DNA of 64,000 bases from Promineifilum sp. (GCA_019454405.1 JACFOH010000006.1:54373-118372), one strand, 5' to 3'. Counted from the stretch's first letter, positions 1-9,213 are shown. Notes: a model not told the origin generated them from the sequence alone. A program made the numbers and translations.

Positions 1-612
1 CCGCTCTAACCAATGCGTTCCAACACTCCATAGAAATTCGCGTACGCCTGGATTATCGGTATTAAACTTGGGTAGCGCTGGAATGTTCCACCAGGCGCTA
101 TAATCAGGCGCCTCATCGGATGAATAAGCGTTCAGGGGCCATCGATTAACATGGAACCAATCGCTATAGGGCGAATCGGGGCCGTTCTCCAGTAAATGAT
201 GGAACTGGAAGAAGCCTCGGCCGCAATGGTTAAAGACACCATCCAGCACCACACGGATGCCTCGCTGATGCGCGGATGTCAAAAGCTTATCGAAGGCGGC
301 ATCACCACCTAACAGGGGATCGACCCGAAAGTAATCGTATGTGTTGTAGCGATGGTTGGCGGCTGCAGAGAAGATCGGATTCAGGTAGATCGCGCTGATC
401 CCTAACTCGACCAGATAATCCAGACGCCGCTCGACACCGGCCAGATTCCCGCCCATGAATTTACGCGGCGTTGGCTGGCCTCCCCATTCCTGAAAAGTAA
501 CACCTACAATTGCCGGGTTGCCGGCGCTGTCTCCCCTATCACGATCGAAGCGATCGGGAAAAATCTGATAGAATACCGCATCCTTAACCCAATCGGGCGT
601 GCTGACGTTCAT
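1..612 (-). CDS. GH13 alpha-amylase / neopullulanase-like glycosidase, N-terminal part
   Basis: The reverse strand is open from an ATG at 612 to the left edge, giving 204 residues of a larger enzyme. The protein starts without a signal peptide and reads DAVFYQIFPDRF at residues 11-22, a standard GH13 opening. A GGNLAGV segment, YLNPIF (76-81) and the family's conserved region I, DGVFNH (124-129), follow. The catalytic Asp/Glu/Asp lie further along the TIM barrel and are outside the window. The family cleaves alpha-glucans such as maltodextrins, pullulan and cyclodextrins; the exact specificity cannot be read from this part. The gene is transcribed away from ybaK, with about 137 bp between the starts. 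There is no sign of frameshift in the visible part. Confidence 0.9.
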   Translation of the reverse strand, partial: MNVSTPDWVKDAVFYQIFPDRFDRDRGDSAGNPAIVGVTFQEWGGQPTPRKFMGGNLAGVERRLDYLVELGISAIYLNPIFSAAANHRYNTYDYFRVDPLLGGDAAFDKLLTSAHQRGIRVVLDGVFNHCGRGFFQFHHLLENGPDSPYSDWFHVNRWPLNAYSSDEAPDYSAWWNIPALPKFNTDNPGVREFLWSVGTHWLER

Positions 613-749
613 TGGCTCTCCGAATGATGAATCATATGATGTCACTATATTATATAATTATCTAACGATTGGGAAATCTGATGCTACCATAGCACAGGGA
701 AAAAGGTAGCGCGATGTAACGCTCCTGAATTACTTCCTGGAGTTCTGAA

Positions 750-1238
750 ATGACCGAGAAAACTCAGGCGATGCGAGCCTTAGAAGGCAAGCGAATTCCT
801 TATGAAGCTGTGACTTACCCGGACGGGCTTCGTGACGCCGAAGAAATTGCGCTGCTTTTGGATATCCCGCCCAATTCTGTGTTTAAAACCTTAGTGGTGC
901 TGCCCCCCGAAGCAGGGAAGAAGCCCATGTTGGTGATGGTTCCAGCCGATGCCCACCTGGACTTGAAGAAGCTCGCGGCTGCCACAGGCGCGAAGAAACT
1001 CAAGATGGCTACTCATCGAGAGGCAGAGCAGTTGACCGGTTTGCAGGTCGGGGGAATATCGGCGCTCGCCTTGCTCAATAAAGGGTTCGCCGTGTACCTC
1101 GACTCGTCCGCCAATGGTCAGGAGAAGATCTATATCAGCGCCGGCAAAAGGGGTATTCAGCTGCGGGTATCCGCTGACGCGGTCGCAAAAATAACTAATG
1201 CTCGCTGGGTAGATGTGGCAACTTACGAGGCAGCCTAG
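750..1238 (+). CDS. ybaK: YbaK/EbsC-family Cys-tRNA(Pro) deacylase
   Basis: A 162-residue protein with the full single-domain YbaK/ProX fold. The conserved lysine motif VFKTLV lies near residue 45, and an LKKLA...KKLKMA segment and the GLQVGGISALAL loop follow. The family hydrolyses mischarged Cys-tRNA(Pro) in the cytoplasm in trans to prolyl-tRNA synthetase. Length is typical of the family (about 155-165). The start is the ATG at 750. The gene converges on sufT and the two coding regions overlap by 4 bp at their 3' ends. Function is assigned by family only; some homologues act on other mischarged tRNAs. Confidence 0.88.
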   Translation: MTEKTQAMRALEGKRIPYEAVTYPDGLRDAEEIALLLDIPPNSVFKTLVVLPPEAGKKPMLVMVPADAHLDLKKLAAATGAKKLKMATHREAEQLTGLQVGGISALALLNKGFAVYLDSSANGQEKIYISAGKRGIQLRVSADAVAKITNARWVDVATYEAA

Positions 1239-1540
1239 AACAACCCCCAATCTCCACCCGCGCCTTCTTCCATCATCGATGGGTCCCATAGCTCTGCGCC
1301 GATCTGGACGCGCACGCCACCAGACATCACCTGGTTGCCAACCAGCCGAACCTGCTCGACTATCTGCGGGCCGTAGGGGCAAAAAGGGGTTGTGAGGATC
1401 ATTGTGATCTCGGCGTGTTGGGCGTCCTCATCGACATCGAGATTCCGAATCAAGCCCAATTCAACGATGTTCAATCCGATTTCCGGATCGATTACCGAAC
1501 GCAGCGATTCCATCAATTGTTCTTCTTGATTTGCGATCAT
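1235..1540 (-). CDS. sufT: SufT-like MIP18/DUF59 Fe-S assembly protein
   Basis: A 101-residue single-domain DUF59 protein. It carries the conserved IDPEIG (N-terminal DPE) motif and the LTTPFCP motif with the conserved cysteine. DUF59 proteins (SufT, MIP18/CIAO2) help mature or deliver Fe-S clusters. The gene lies 19 bp downstream of sufR on the same strand and is probably co-transcribed with it. This places a maturation factor under the same regulator as the divergent suf operon. The ring-hydroxylase-associated PaaD is a related family, but the suf context favours SufT. Confidence 0.85.
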   Translation of the reverse strand: MIANQEEQLMESLRSVIDPEIGLNIVELGLIRNLDVDEDAQHAEITMILTTPFCPYGPQIVEQVRLVGNQVMSGGVRVQIGAELWDPSMMEEGAGGDWGLF

Positions 1541-1559
1541 CTAATCCTCTTTGTGACTT

Positions 1560-2252
1560 TCAGTTTGTTTCGACTATTTGTCGATCAGCTTCGGGCTGAC
1601 CTTGTTCGTCAGGCGTAAATTTTGCCTCGATATGGTATTCACAGAAATTGGCGCCATGCAATATGCAGCTCTGCTGCTGTACCTCTTGCTGCAGGATACT
1701 ATTCATGATCTGCCGATCAAAGTTGCAGACTTCGGTGTGGGCGCTGCCGATGGACAAATAAGGGCAACTATATTCGACCAGTTTGTAGCCGGTCCGCGTG
1801 CGCTCCCATGTAGAGAGGAACCCTTCATCGGATAGCAGGTTCGTCAGGTAATCGAGCCGCTCTTCCAACGGCAGATGCTCGTATTCTCCGCGATGCTCAT
1901 GAAGTACAGTTTCGACGACTCCTTCGAAGATCTCCTCGATGGCTTCTTGCGGAAGCCTGTCTTTCAATTCGTCGAGCAGACGGCTGGTCAATTGGACATA
2001 TCGCCTTGGGAATAGCTCCTGGCCGCGTTGACTCAATGAGTAGACATAGTAAGGGCGACCGACTTTTCGGCGAATGCTTGTCGCTTCAATTGCGCCTTCA
2101 GCCAGCAAGGCATTCAGGTGATGGCGCACAGTGACCGGGGATATATCCGCAACTTCGGCCAGATCTTCAACAGTCGACTGAGGCGATTGCTTGATGCCGT
2201 GCAGGATAATTTCCCGAGTCGTACGTTTTTTCCCGTTTATATAATCGTCCAC
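1560..2252 (-). CDS. sufR: SufR-type Fe-S-sensing transcriptional repressor
   Basis: A 230-residue regulator. The N-terminal winged helix-turn-helix (about residues 10-75) includes DISPVTVRHHLNALLAEG, and a central dimerisation region follows. The C-terminal part has four cysteines at about 163, 176, 196 and 204 in the pattern CP-x11-C-x19-C-x7-C that binds a [4Fe-4S] cluster in cyanobacterial SufR. Known SufR proteins repress suf when their cluster is intact and release DNA when Fe-S supply is low or oxidised. The gene is divergent from sufC across a 296-bp regulatory gap, and has its own sigma70-like promoter (2375-2402). Confidence 0.9.
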   Translation of the reverse strand: MDDYINGKKRTTREIILHGIKQSPQSTVEDLAEVADISPVTVRHHLNALLAEGAIEATSIRRKVGRPYYVYSLSQRGQELFPRRYVQLTSRLLDELKDRLPQEAIEEIFEGVVETVLHEHRGEYEHLPLEERLDYLTNLLSDEGFLSTWERTRTGYKLVEYSCPYLSIGSAHTEVCNFDRQIMNSILQQEVQQQSCILHGANFCEYHIEAKFTPDEQGQPEADRQIVETN

Positions 2253-2287
2253 TCAATAACCCTGTATCGGAGAATAACCCGGCTCAG

Positions 2288-2316
2288 TAAGAACAAATCC
2301 GTCTCTCAGGTTCTTA
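2288..2316. promoter_or_regulatory. Inverted repeat TAAGAAC-N15-GTTCTTA in the sufR leader
   Basis: Perfect 7-bp arms at 2288-2294 and 2310-2316, lying about 50 nt downstream of the predicted sufR transcription start. It could be a second operator for autoregulation or an RNA hairpin. No protein can be named from sequence alone. Confidence 0.4.
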
Positions 2317-2374
2317 TAAACCAATTGAGGAGAATCGGATAGATCGCCGCTCCCTGCCTCTGTGCCAAATGTCG

Positions 2375-2402
2375 ATTATAGCAAGCGACTAACAGACGTC
2401 AA
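2375..2402 (-). promoter_or_regulatory. Promoter of sufR-sufT
   Basis: On the minus strand TTGACG (2402-2397), a 16-bp spacer and a consensus TATAAT (2380-2375) form a near-ideal sigma70-type promoter. The predicted start is near 2368, giving a leader of about 115 nt before the sufR ATG. Confidence 0.75.
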
Positions 2403-2410
2403 TTTACCCT

Positions 2411-2449
2411 ATATTTATCATTATTATCATAAATATTGACGCGTGTCAA
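2411..2449. promoter_or_regulatory. Candidate SufR operator: two adjoining palindromes
   Basis: ATATTTAT (2411-2418) and ATAAATAT (2429-2436) are perfect 8-bp inverted arms around a 10-bp centre. Directly abutting is TTGAC-GCGT-GTCAA (2436-2449), a second perfect inverted repeat that contains the suf -35 box. Their position between the sufR and sufC promoters makes them good operator candidates for SufR, so both transcripts could be controlled together. Binding is inferred. Confidence 0.55.
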
Positions 2450-2464
2450 CGGCCATGATATAAT
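2436..2464 (+). promoter_or_regulatory. Promoter of the sufCBD operon
   Basis: TTGACG (2436-2441), a 17-bp spacer and a perfect TATAAT (2459-2464). The predicted start is near 2471, about 80 nt before sufC. The -35 box lies inside a palindrome, which would let a bound repressor block polymerase. Confidence 0.8.
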
Positions 2465-2554
2465 TCCGCCTGTCTGATTCTTTCCATCTGACCTTCTACA
2501 TCACGACACATTCGGCGGGAGCCCGCCTATCACTTACGAGGAGCATACTTGACG

Positions 2555-3337
2555 ATGACTGTTGCGTTGGAAATCAACAATCTCCATGTGAATATCGGAG
2601 AAAATCGAATTCTTAAGGGCATCGATCTGACGGTGAAGCAGGGTGAAATCCATGCCCTGATGGGCCCAAACGGATCGGGGAAAAGCACGCTGGCTTACAC
2701 GCTTGCCGGCCACCCTTCTTATGTCGTTTCAGCGGGACAGGCCACGTTTGATGGCCAGGAATTGCTCGAAATGGAAGCGGACGAGCGCTCTCGGGCCGGC
2801 CTTTTCCTGGCGTTCCAATATCCGGTTGCCGTGCCGGGTGTGACGGTAGCTAAGTTCTTGCGTCAAGCCATTAATTCGCGTCGTAAAGCCGCCAACCCTG
2901 AAGATGCTGGAATTCCGATCCCTGAGTTTCGACGCCTCCTGCGCAACAAGATGGAGGTCCTGGGTATCGACCAGAAGTTCGCCGGTCGGTATCTCAACGA
3001 CGGCTTTTCCGGTGGGGAGAAGAAGCGCGCTGAAATCTTGCAGATGGCCATCCTGGAGCCGAAGATCGCGATCATGGACGAGACTGATTCGGGCCTCGAT
3101 ATCGATGCCTTGCGAATCGTGGCGGAAGGTGCACAGCGCCTTCATGAGATGAATGATATGGGCGTCCTGGTCATCACTCACTACCAGCGCATCCTTAATT
3201 ACATCCAGCCCGACCATGTTCATATCATGCTTGATGGGCGCATTGTTGAGAGTGGTGGCCCTGAGTTGGCCTTGCACCTGGAAGAGAACGGTTATGATTG
3301 GCTGCGCGAGAAATATGGTGTAGCGGAGGTCGCATAA
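2555..3337 (+). CDS. sufC: SufC, Fe-S assembly ATPase
   Basis: An ABC-type ATPase of about 260 residues that energises the SufBCD scaffold complex in the cytoplasm. Visible motifs are Walker A GPNGSGKST, the SufC-type signature FSGGEKKR, Walker B IAIMDETDSGLD and the switch histidine in VITHYQR. The GAGGAG ribosome site (2538-2543) serves either a TTG at 2549 or the ATG at 2555; ATG is chosen, and the difference is two residues. The stop codon is immediately followed by the sufB ATG (no gap), indicating translational coupling. Confidence 0.95.
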   Translation: MTVALEINNLHVNIGENRILKGIDLTVKQGEIHALMGPNGSGKSTLAYTLAGHPSYVVSAGQATFDGQELLEMEADERSRAGLFLAFQYPVAVPGVTVAKFLRQAINSRRKAANPEDAGIPIPEFRRLLRNKMEVLGIDQKFAGRYLNDGFSGGEKKRAEILQMAILEPKIAIMDETDSGLDIDALRIVAEGAQRLHEMNDMGVLVITHYQRILNYIQPDHVHIMLDGRIVESGGPELALHLEENGYDWLREKYGVAEVA

Positions 3338-4774
3338 ATGGCTGATCAGGCAATAGAACACCTGACTGAAGAAGAATTGCTGGCCGACGTTCGCGCCGAC
3401 TATGCTACCAAGTATGGTTTTTCTGACGCCGAGGATTATGTTTTCAAGGCTGAACGTGGGCTGAACGAGAATGTCATCCGGGCCATGTCAGCCATGAAGG
3501 GCGAGCCGGAATGGATGCTTGAGCGTCGTCTGGAAGCTTATAAGCATTTCATGGATCGGCCGATGCCCACATGGGGCGCAGATCTGTCTGAGATCGACTT
3601 TGACAATATCTATTATTACATCAAGCCGAGCGAGAGACAGGAAGACTCCTGGGAAGACGTGCCGGGTTATATCAAGAATACCTTTGACAAATTGGGTATT
3701 CCCCAGGCGGAGCAGAAGTTCCTTTCCGGCGTCGCTGCGCAATACGAGTCCGAAGTTGTCTACCACAACATCAAGAAGGATCTTGAGAGCAAGGGCGTTA
3801 TCTTCCTGGGGACAGACGACGGCCTGGCCCAATACCCCGAACTATTCAAGGAATACTTCGGTACGATTATACCGGCCAGCGACAATAAATTTGCCGCGCT
3901 GAACACGGCTGTTTGGTCGGGAGGTAGCTTCATCTATGTCCCGCCCGGCGTCCATATCGAGATGCCGTTGCAAGCTTATTTTCGTATCAACGCCAAGAAC
4001 TCCGGCCAATTCGAGCGTACGCTTATCATCGTTGATGAAGGCGCATATGTCCATTACGTCGAGGGTTGCACCGCGCCTATCTACTCTACGGATTCGCTGC
4101 ACTCGGCTGTCGTTGAGATCATCGTCAAGAAAGGCGGTCGTTGTCGCTATACCACCATTCAGAACTGGTCCAACAACGTCTATAACCTGGTAACCAAGCG
4201 CGCTATGGTGTATGAAAAGGGGACGATGGAATGGGTTGACGGCAATCTTGGATCCAAGATCACGATGAAGTACCCATCGGTCTATCTGATGGGCGAAGGC
4301 GCCCACGGTGAGGTGCTTTCGATCGCTTTCGCAGGGAAGGGGCAGCATCAGGATGCAGGCGGCAAGGTCGTCCATATGGCTCCCCATACGACAAGCCGGA
4401 TTATCTCCAAGTCCATCAGCAAGGGTGGCGGCCGTGCTTCCTATCGCGGTATGATGAAAGTCGCCGAGGGCGCCAATGACTGCAAATCCAATGTCGTTTG
4501 CGATGCCCTTTTGTTGGATGAATACAGCCGTTCCGATACTTACCCCTATATTGAGATTGGCGAGCAAGATGTGACGATTGGCCATGAAGCTTCCGTCAGT
4601 AAAGTTGGCGAAGAGCAGGTCTTCTATCTGATGAGCCGAGGTATCGGTGAAGACGAAGCCAATGCCATGATCGTCAACGGTTTCATCGAGCCGCTTGTCA
4701 AGGAATTACCGATGGAGTATGCGATTGAAATGAATCGCCTGATTCAACTTCAAATGGAGGGTAGCATTGGCTGA
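3338..4774 (+). CDS. sufB: SufB, Fe-S cluster scaffold subunit
   Basis: A 478-residue SufB with the expected length and the parallel beta-helix core. The central block contains the conserved [13 protein letters not shown], with the scaffold-region cysteine, and [15 protein letters not shown]. The C-terminal part has [19 protein letters not shown], typical of SufB/SufD. SufB accepts sulfur from the cysteine desulfurase pathway and builds nascent clusters with SufC and SufD. It follows sufC without a gap and overlaps sufD by 8 bp. Confidence 0.96.
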   Translation: MADQAIEHLTEEELLADVRADYATKYGFSDAEDYVFKAERGLNENVIRAMSAMKGEPEWMLERRLEAYKHFMDRPMPTWGADLSEIDFDNIYYYIKPSERQEDSWEDVPGYIKNTFDKLGIPQAEQKFLSGVAAQYESEVVYHNIKKDLESKGVIFLGTDDGLAQYPELFKEYFGTIIPASDNKFAALNTAVWSGGSFIYVPPGVHIEMPLQAYFRINAKNSGQFERTLIIVDEGAYVHYVEGCTAPIYSTDSLHSAVVEIIVKKGGRCRYTTIQNWSNNVYNLVTKRAMVYEKGTMEWVDGNLGSKITMKYPSVYLMGEGAHGEVLSIAFAGKGQHQDAGGKVVHMAPHTTSRIISKSISKGGGRASYRGMMKVAEGANDCKSNVVCDALLLDEYSRSDTYPYIEIGEQDVTIGHEASVSKVGEEQVFYLMSRGIGEDEANAMIVNGFIEPLVKELPMEYAIEMNRLIQLQMEGSIG

Positions 4775-6077
4775 GTTGCTTCCCTTAAGTCGTAATGCCG
4801 TTGCCCAGCTATCGGCATCGCTTGATGAACCTGAATGGATGCTGGATCTCCGCCTGCAGGCTTGGGACATCTACGAATCCTTACCCGTTCCTTCTACGTC
4901 AGATGAAGCGTGGCGACGAACTGATATTCGCCGTTTCAAGCTTGGCTCAGTAGGCGTGTCGTTAAACGGAGATAATGGGGTCGCGGATACGCCTGCTCCG
5001 AGTTATCTTGGCGAGCAGTTGACGGATGATATCGCCGGTGGCGTCCTTTTTGAAGTTGATGGAGTTGTCAAAGAATATGAGCTGAGCGACGAGCTGCGCG
5101 CTCAGGGCGTCATCTTCTGCGATATGCATACGGCCGTACGCGAACATGGCGAACTCGTCCGCCAGTACTTCATGACCCAGGCTGTGCGTGCCGATGAAGG
5201 CAAATTTGCTGCTCTTCATGGCGCGTTCTGGCGTGGCGGCGTGTTCCTTTATGTTCCGCGTAATACTATAGCGGCCGCACCTCTTCATAGCGCGTTATGG
5301 GCTACCAACGGCCGCACGTTCACGCACACACTGGTTGTCCTCGATACCGCCTCGGAAGCGACCTTCATCGATGAGTACGCGTCTCCGGCGCGAGGCGAAG
5401 GTCAGGCGCTTCATAATGGCGTGATCGAATTGATCGTTGGCGATGAGGCCAGCTTGCACTATGCGTCGCTGCAGGACTTCGGCACCAACGTTTGGCAGTT
5501 CAACCATGAGCGTGGCCGGGTGGGTCGTGGCGGCAAGCTTGACTGGATCACGAGCGTCATGGGTACACGACTGACCAAAGCCTTCCAGACGGCCGAATTG
5601 GATGCTCCTGGCTCGTGGGCACGTATGTCGGGTATTTTCTTTACCAACGGTCGGCAGCATATCGACCTTGATACCCAGCAGAATCATAACGCGGCTGATA
5701 CAACCAGCGATCTGCTCTACAAAGGCGCGCTGAAGGATCAATCGCGCTCGGTCTGGCAAGGTATGATTAAAGCATTGCCTGGTTCTCAACGCATCGATGG
5801 CTTCCAGGCCAACCGTAATTTGATGCTTGATAGAACCGCCCGAGCCGACTCTATCCCCGGTCTGGAGATCGAAGCTGATGATGTTCGGTGCACCCATGCC
5901 TCGACCGTTGGCAAGCTCGATGAAGAAGAGATCTTTTACCTCATGAGCCGCGGTATCCCGCGACATGAGGCGACCCGCATGGTTATCCAGGGCTTTTTCG
6001 ACCCGATTATGCAGCGTATCCCGTTTGAACGAGTGCGCACACGAATCTTCGATCGGATTCTTGAGAAAGTAGGATAG
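4767..6077 (+). CDS. sufD: SufD, Fe-S scaffold complex subunit
   Basis: A 436-residue paralogue of SufB that completes the SufBC2D complex. The C-terminal half shows the conserved beta-helix block with [14 protein letters not shown], and [16 protein letters not shown] before the C-terminal helices. The start overlaps the sufB 3' end by 8 bp, with a GGAGGG ribosome site inside sufB. Two tandem hairpins follow its stop (6083-6134), which may lower expression of the downstream sulfur-transfer genes relative to the scaffold. Confidence 0.94.
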   Translation: MAELLPLSRNAVAQLSASLDEPEWMLDLRLQAWDIYESLPVPSTSDEAWRRTDIRRFKLGSVGVSLNGDNGVADTPAPSYLGEQLTDDIAGGVLFEVDGVVKEYELSDELRAQGVIFCDMHTAVREHGELVRQYFMTQAVRADEGKFAALHGAFWRGGVFLYVPRNTIAAAPLHSALWATNGRTFTHTLVVLDTASEATFIDEYASPARGEGQALHNGVIELIVGDEASLHYASLQDFGTNVWQFNHERGRVGRGGKLDWITSVMGTRLTKAFQTAELDAPGSWARMSGIFFTNGRQHIDLDTQQNHNAADTTSDLLYKGALKDQSRSVWQGMIKALPGSQRIDGFQANRNLMLDRTARADSIPGLEIEADDVRCTHASTVGKLDEEEIFYLMSRGIPRHEATRMVIQGFFDPIMQRIPFERVRTRIFDRILEKVG

Positions 6078-6082
6078 CATCC

Positions 6083-6134
6083 CTGTCATGACAGTTTTTC
6101 GCCGACCAGTGGTGAGCCTCACCATTGGTCGGCG
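6083..6134 (+). terminator. Tandem hairpins between sufD and the rhodanese gene
   Basis: CTGTCATGACAG (6083-6094) is a perfect palindrome followed by five Ts. Next is a long hairpin with arms CGCCGACCA (6100-6108) and TGGTCGGCG (6126-6134), extended by TGGTGAG/CTCACCA around a tiny loop, then a T-rich stretch. It could be a partial terminator, or an mRNA-stabilising or processing structure within the suf operon. Confidence 0.6.
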
Positions 6135-6184
6135 TTTGTCTATTATTATCGGGCAGAGCATCCATTCGCAATGAGGAAGTTAAC

Positions 6185-7054
6185 ATGGCGGAAAACGATT
6201 ATGCTCACAATGAAGTCTTAGTTAGCACCCAATGGGTTGCCGACAACCTTGCCAACACTGACGATATTCGGCTTGTAGAGTCCAACGAGGATCTGCTCCT
6301 CTACGGCACAGGCCATATCCCCAATGCCGTCCATATTGATTGGGTGGCCGATCTCAACGATTCCATTCGACGTGACTATTTGAATGAAAGCCAGTTCGCG
6401 GCTTTGCTGGCCCGCAACGGCATCCGTAACGATACAACTGTTGTCTTCTACGGTGATAAAAATAATTGGTGGGCTACCTACGCCTTTTGGGTATTCAAGT
6501 TGTTTGGCCACCAGGATTGTCGCGTCATGAACGGCGGCCGCCAAAAGTGGATCGCGGAGGGCCGTACTCTGACCAAGGAGAAACCGTCTTTCCCACCGGC
6601 TGATTACAAACCGTTCGCCCGCGCTGATTATAAGATTCGCGCTCTTCGTGATCAGGTCCTGACCCATATTAATGCCGGACATCCACTGGTGGATGTTCGC
6701 AGTCCGCAAGAGTTCAGTGGAGAACTGCTTCACATGCCCGGGTCTCCACAGGAAGGCGCCTTGCGCGGCGGCCATATCAGGGGCGCGGAAAGCGTTCCCT
6801 GGAACCGTGCCGTGAATGAAGACGGTACCTTTAAGTCGGCTGATGAACTGCGGGCGATTTATGAAGGCGAGAAGGGCCTGTTGCCTGATCAAGATATTAT
6901 CGCTTACTGTCGGATTGGAGAGCGTAGCTCCCATACCTGGTTTGTTTTAACCTACCTTCTCGGTTATCCTAACGTCCGTAACTATGATGGTTCCTGGACC
7001 GAATGGGGTAACCTGGTCGGGGTTCCTATTGAGAATCCGTCCAGGCAAGCATGA
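6185..7054 (+). CDS. Two-domain rhodanese-like sulfurtransferase
   Basis: A 289-residue thiosulfate/3-mercaptopyruvate sulfurtransferase. The N-terminal rhodanese domain has no active cysteine. The C-terminal domain has the active loop CRIGERS with the catalytic cysteine at about 242, followed by the family's [15 protein letters not shown] ending. The CRxGxR loop resembles thiosulfate rather than mercaptopyruvate enzymes. The start is the ATG at 6185 behind a GAGGAAG ribosome site. Its position between sufD and sufS suggests it supplies or channels persulfide sulfur to Fe-S assembly; that role is inferred from position only. Confidence 0.9.
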   Translation: MAENDYAHNEVLVSTQWVADNLANTDDIRLVESNEDLLLYGTGHIPNAVHIDWVADLNDSIRRDYLNESQFAALLARNGIRNDTTVVFYGDKNNWWATYAFWVFKLFGHQDCRVMNGGRQKWIAEGRTLTKEKPSFPPADYKPFARADYKIRALRDQVLTHINAGHPLVDVRSPQEFSGELLHMPGSPQEGALRGGHIRGAESVPWNRAVNEDGTFKSADELRAIYEGEKGLLPDQDIIAYCRIGERSSHTWFVLTYLLGYPNVRNYDGSWTEWGNLVGVPIENPSRQA

Positions 7055-7063
7055 GAGTGAATT

Positions 7064-8293
7064 GTGTATGACGTTGAGCGCATTCGGGACGATTTCCCGA
7101 TCCTGAAAACAGAAGTGTATCCCGGCGTGCCGCTCGTTTACCTCGACAGTGCCGCTTCGTCGCAAAAGCCACTGACTGTCATTAGGGCGATGGATGATTA
7201 TTATGAGCATTACCATGCCAATGTGCACCGTGGCGTCCATCGTTTAAGCGAGCTGGCGACGACAGAATATGAAGCGGCGCGGGAAAAGATCGCTCGCTTC
7301 GTCAATGCGCCTGAAATTGAGCAGATCATCTATGTGGGCAACGCCACCGAAGGTTTTAACTTGGTCGCCTACGCTTGGGGACGAGCTAATATTGGGTCGG
7401 GCGATGAGATACTCCTGACCGAGCTAGAGCATCATGCCAACATCGTTCCTTGGCAGATTTTGGCCGAGGAGAAAGGCGCAACTCTCCGCTATTTGCCTAT
7501 ACTCGATGACGGCACGTTAGCGATTGAACGACTCGGTGAATTCCTGACTGAGCGCACAAAATTGTTCTCGTTCACGGCCGCCTCTAATGTTGCGGGCACT
7601 ATTACTCCTGTGCGCGAGTTGGTTGACGCGGCTCACTCTGTGGGAGCGCTTGCGATGGTTGACGCCGCACAACTAGCCCCTCATATGCCCGTCGATGTCC
7701 AGGCGATGGATTGTGATTTTCTGGCCTTTTCCTCCCACAAGATGTGTGGACCGACGGGGATCGGCATTCTCTATGGAAAGCGCCACCTGCTCGAGACTAT
7801 GCCCCCGTTCATGAGCGGGGGGGATATGATCCGGCGTGTTACGTTCGATGGCTTTGTGCCTAACGATCTTCCCTGGAAATTTGAGGCTGGGACACCTCGA
7901 ATCGCCGAAGCTGTTGGTTTAGGGGCAGCCATCGACTACTTGTCTTCGTTGGGGATGGACGCTGTCCATGAGCATGAGCGTGCAGTTACCGACTATGCGT
8001 TCGAGGCGCTTAGCGATATACCCGGCATTCGCATTATCGGTCCCCTTGGTTCCCAGCGAGGAGGATTGATATCTTTTACTTTAGCGGGTCTTCATCCGCA
8101 TGATATCGCCGAAATCCTTGATAAGAAAGGTATCGCCATTCGCGCAGGTCATCATTGTGCCATGCCGCTACACCAGCGACTGGGTCTCAGCGCGACTGCG
8201 CGAGCCAGTTTCTATGTCCATACGACGTTTGAAGAGATCGATCAGCTGACAGCCGCGTTGCATCACGCGCGTTCTGTGTTTAAACTAAAGTAG
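7064..8293 (+). CDS. sufS: SufS-type cysteine desulfurase
   Basis: A 409-residue group II PLP-dependent cysteine desulfurase that takes sulfur from L-cysteine. The Schiff-base lysine is in SSHKMCGPTG (K226) and the persulfide-forming cysteine is in RAGHHCAMPL (C365), the short-loop SufS arrangement. The ELEHHANIVPW motif is also present. The start codon is GTG at 7064, 9 bp after the rhodanese stop, with GAGAGTGA as ribosome site. It partners with SufU downstream. Confidence 0.95.
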   Translation: MYDVERIRDDFPILKTEVYPGVPLVYLDSAASSQKPLTVIRAMDDYYEHYHANVHRGVHRLSELATTEYEAAREKIARFVNAPEIEQIIYVGNATEGFNLVAYAWGRANIGSGDEILLTELEHHANIVPWQILAEEKGATLRYLPILDDGTLAIERLGEFLTERTKLFSFTAASNVAGTITPVRELVDAAHSVGALAMVDAAQLAPHMPVDVQAMDCDFLAFSSHKMCGPTGIGILYGKRHLLETMPPFMSGGDMIRRVTFDGFVPNDLPWKFEAGTPRIAEAVGLGAAIDYLSSLGMDAVHEHERAVTDYAFEALSDIPGIRIIGPLGSQRGGLISFTLAGLHPHDIAEILDKKGIAIRAGHHCAMPLHQRLGLSATARASFYVHTTFEEIDQLTAALHHARSVFKLK

Positions 8294-8326
8294 GCAGTGC
8301 CGATATTTCTATTCGTGGGAACTCTT

Positions 8327-8728
8327 ATGGACGCAAACATCTATCGCGAACAGATAATCGACCTCTACGAAAATCCACTCAACTATGGGGAAATCGAAAA
8401 CCCTGATTTCACCTATGAAGAAGATAACCCTCTGTGTGGCGATGTTATACGAATTGACGTCCGACTTGATGATCAAAATCGTGTAGCCGAAGTTGCTTGG
8501 CGTGGCGACGGCTGTGCCATTAGTCAGGCGTCTGCGTCCCTTCTCACCGAGGAGATTAAAGGCAAGACCCTTGATGAAGTGAAAGCTTTTCCCAGCGAGA
8601 AGCTGTTGGAGCTTATCGGTGTCCCTTTGAGCATGGCCCGCGTCAAATGCGCGCTCCTTTCCCTTAAGGTGCTCAAAGCCGGCGCTTACGGCATCCCCGA
8701 TCCAGGAACAATGCGTACTCATGAGTAA
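8327..8728 (+). CDS. sufU: SufU, zinc-dependent sulfurtransferase for SufS
   Basis: A 133-residue IscU-like protein. Its cysteines are in NPLCGD (C37), GDGCAISQAS (C63) and RVKCALL (C108), the SufU set that binds zinc and accepts persulfide from SufS. The GDGCAISQASASL signature separates SufU from IscU. A GTG at 8297 also opens this frame, but the ATG at 8327 matches family starts. Its stop overlaps the start of the Rieske gene, so the two are translationally coupled. Confidence 0.93.
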   Translation: MDANIYREQIIDLYENPLNYGEIENPDFTYEEDNPLCGDVIRIDVRLDDQNRVAEVAWRGDGCAISQASASLLTEEIKGKTLDEVKAFPSEKLLELIGVPLSMARVKCALLSLKVLKAGAYGIPDPGTMRTHE

Positions 8729-9041
8729 GATGGTTTCAGTTGCTCGTGTCGAGGACATTCCCTCCGGTTCTCGACTCCACCATGATTTTGAAGAAGAATC
8801 TGTTATCGTCCTTAACGTTGATGGTGAATTCTTTTGTATTGCCGATCTCTGTACCCATGACGGTGGTCCGTTAGAGGATGGAGATGTGCTAGACTATCAA
8901 ATCGAATGCCCCCGCCATGGCGCTCGCTTCGATATTCGCACCGGCGCAGTAACCCGCCTACCGGCTACCGATCCCATCCCTACGTATCCAGTGAAGATTG
9001 AGGATGGGCTGATCTACATCGAAGAACCTGAACCCTGGTAA
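8721..9041 (+). CDS. Rieske-type [2Fe-2S] ferredoxin in the suf operon
   Basis: A 106-residue soluble Rieske protein with complete ligands CTH (C44, H46) and CPRH (C63, H66) in the CTHDGGPLEDG and ECPRHGARFD boxes, as in dioxygenase ferredoxins. No oxygenase gene is nearby. It overlaps sufU by 8 bp and is the last gene of the suf operon. It may provide electrons for cluster assembly or be an early cluster acceptor; this is inference. An ATG at 8730 is an alternative start. Confidence 0.9.
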   Translation: MSKMVSVARVEDIPSGSRLHHDFEEESVIVLNVDGEFFCIADLCTHDGGPLEDGDVLDYQIECPRHGARFDIRTGAVTRLPATDPIPTYPVKIEDGLIYIEEPEPW

Positions 9042-9120
9042 CTTCCCCCCGAACTTACCATCTCTGTCGCTCACTCCGATCCTGTGCCTGGCTCGGCTGA
9101 ATATTACTGCCTATTTCCCG

Positions 9121-9149
9121 TTGACGGCCACCGACAAATTGCCTATAGT
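9121..9149 (+). promoter_or_regulatory. Promoter of the gyrA-like gene
   Basis: TTGACG (9121-9126), a 17-bp spacer and TATAGT (9144-9149). It lies in the 160-bp gap after the suf operon, and the predicted start is about 50-60 nt upstream of the gene. Confidence 0.65.
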
Positions 9150-9213
9150 TGGGGCGATTTAGAACAAATTTTCATTCGATCGGTCTCTATTTAATCGAGA
9201 AACTTTGCCGCCT

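Noticed and set aside
9042..9204. Small gene or RNA between the Rieske gene and gyrA
   Set aside because: Only a promoter is visible; no start with a ribosome site or stable conserved-looking structure.
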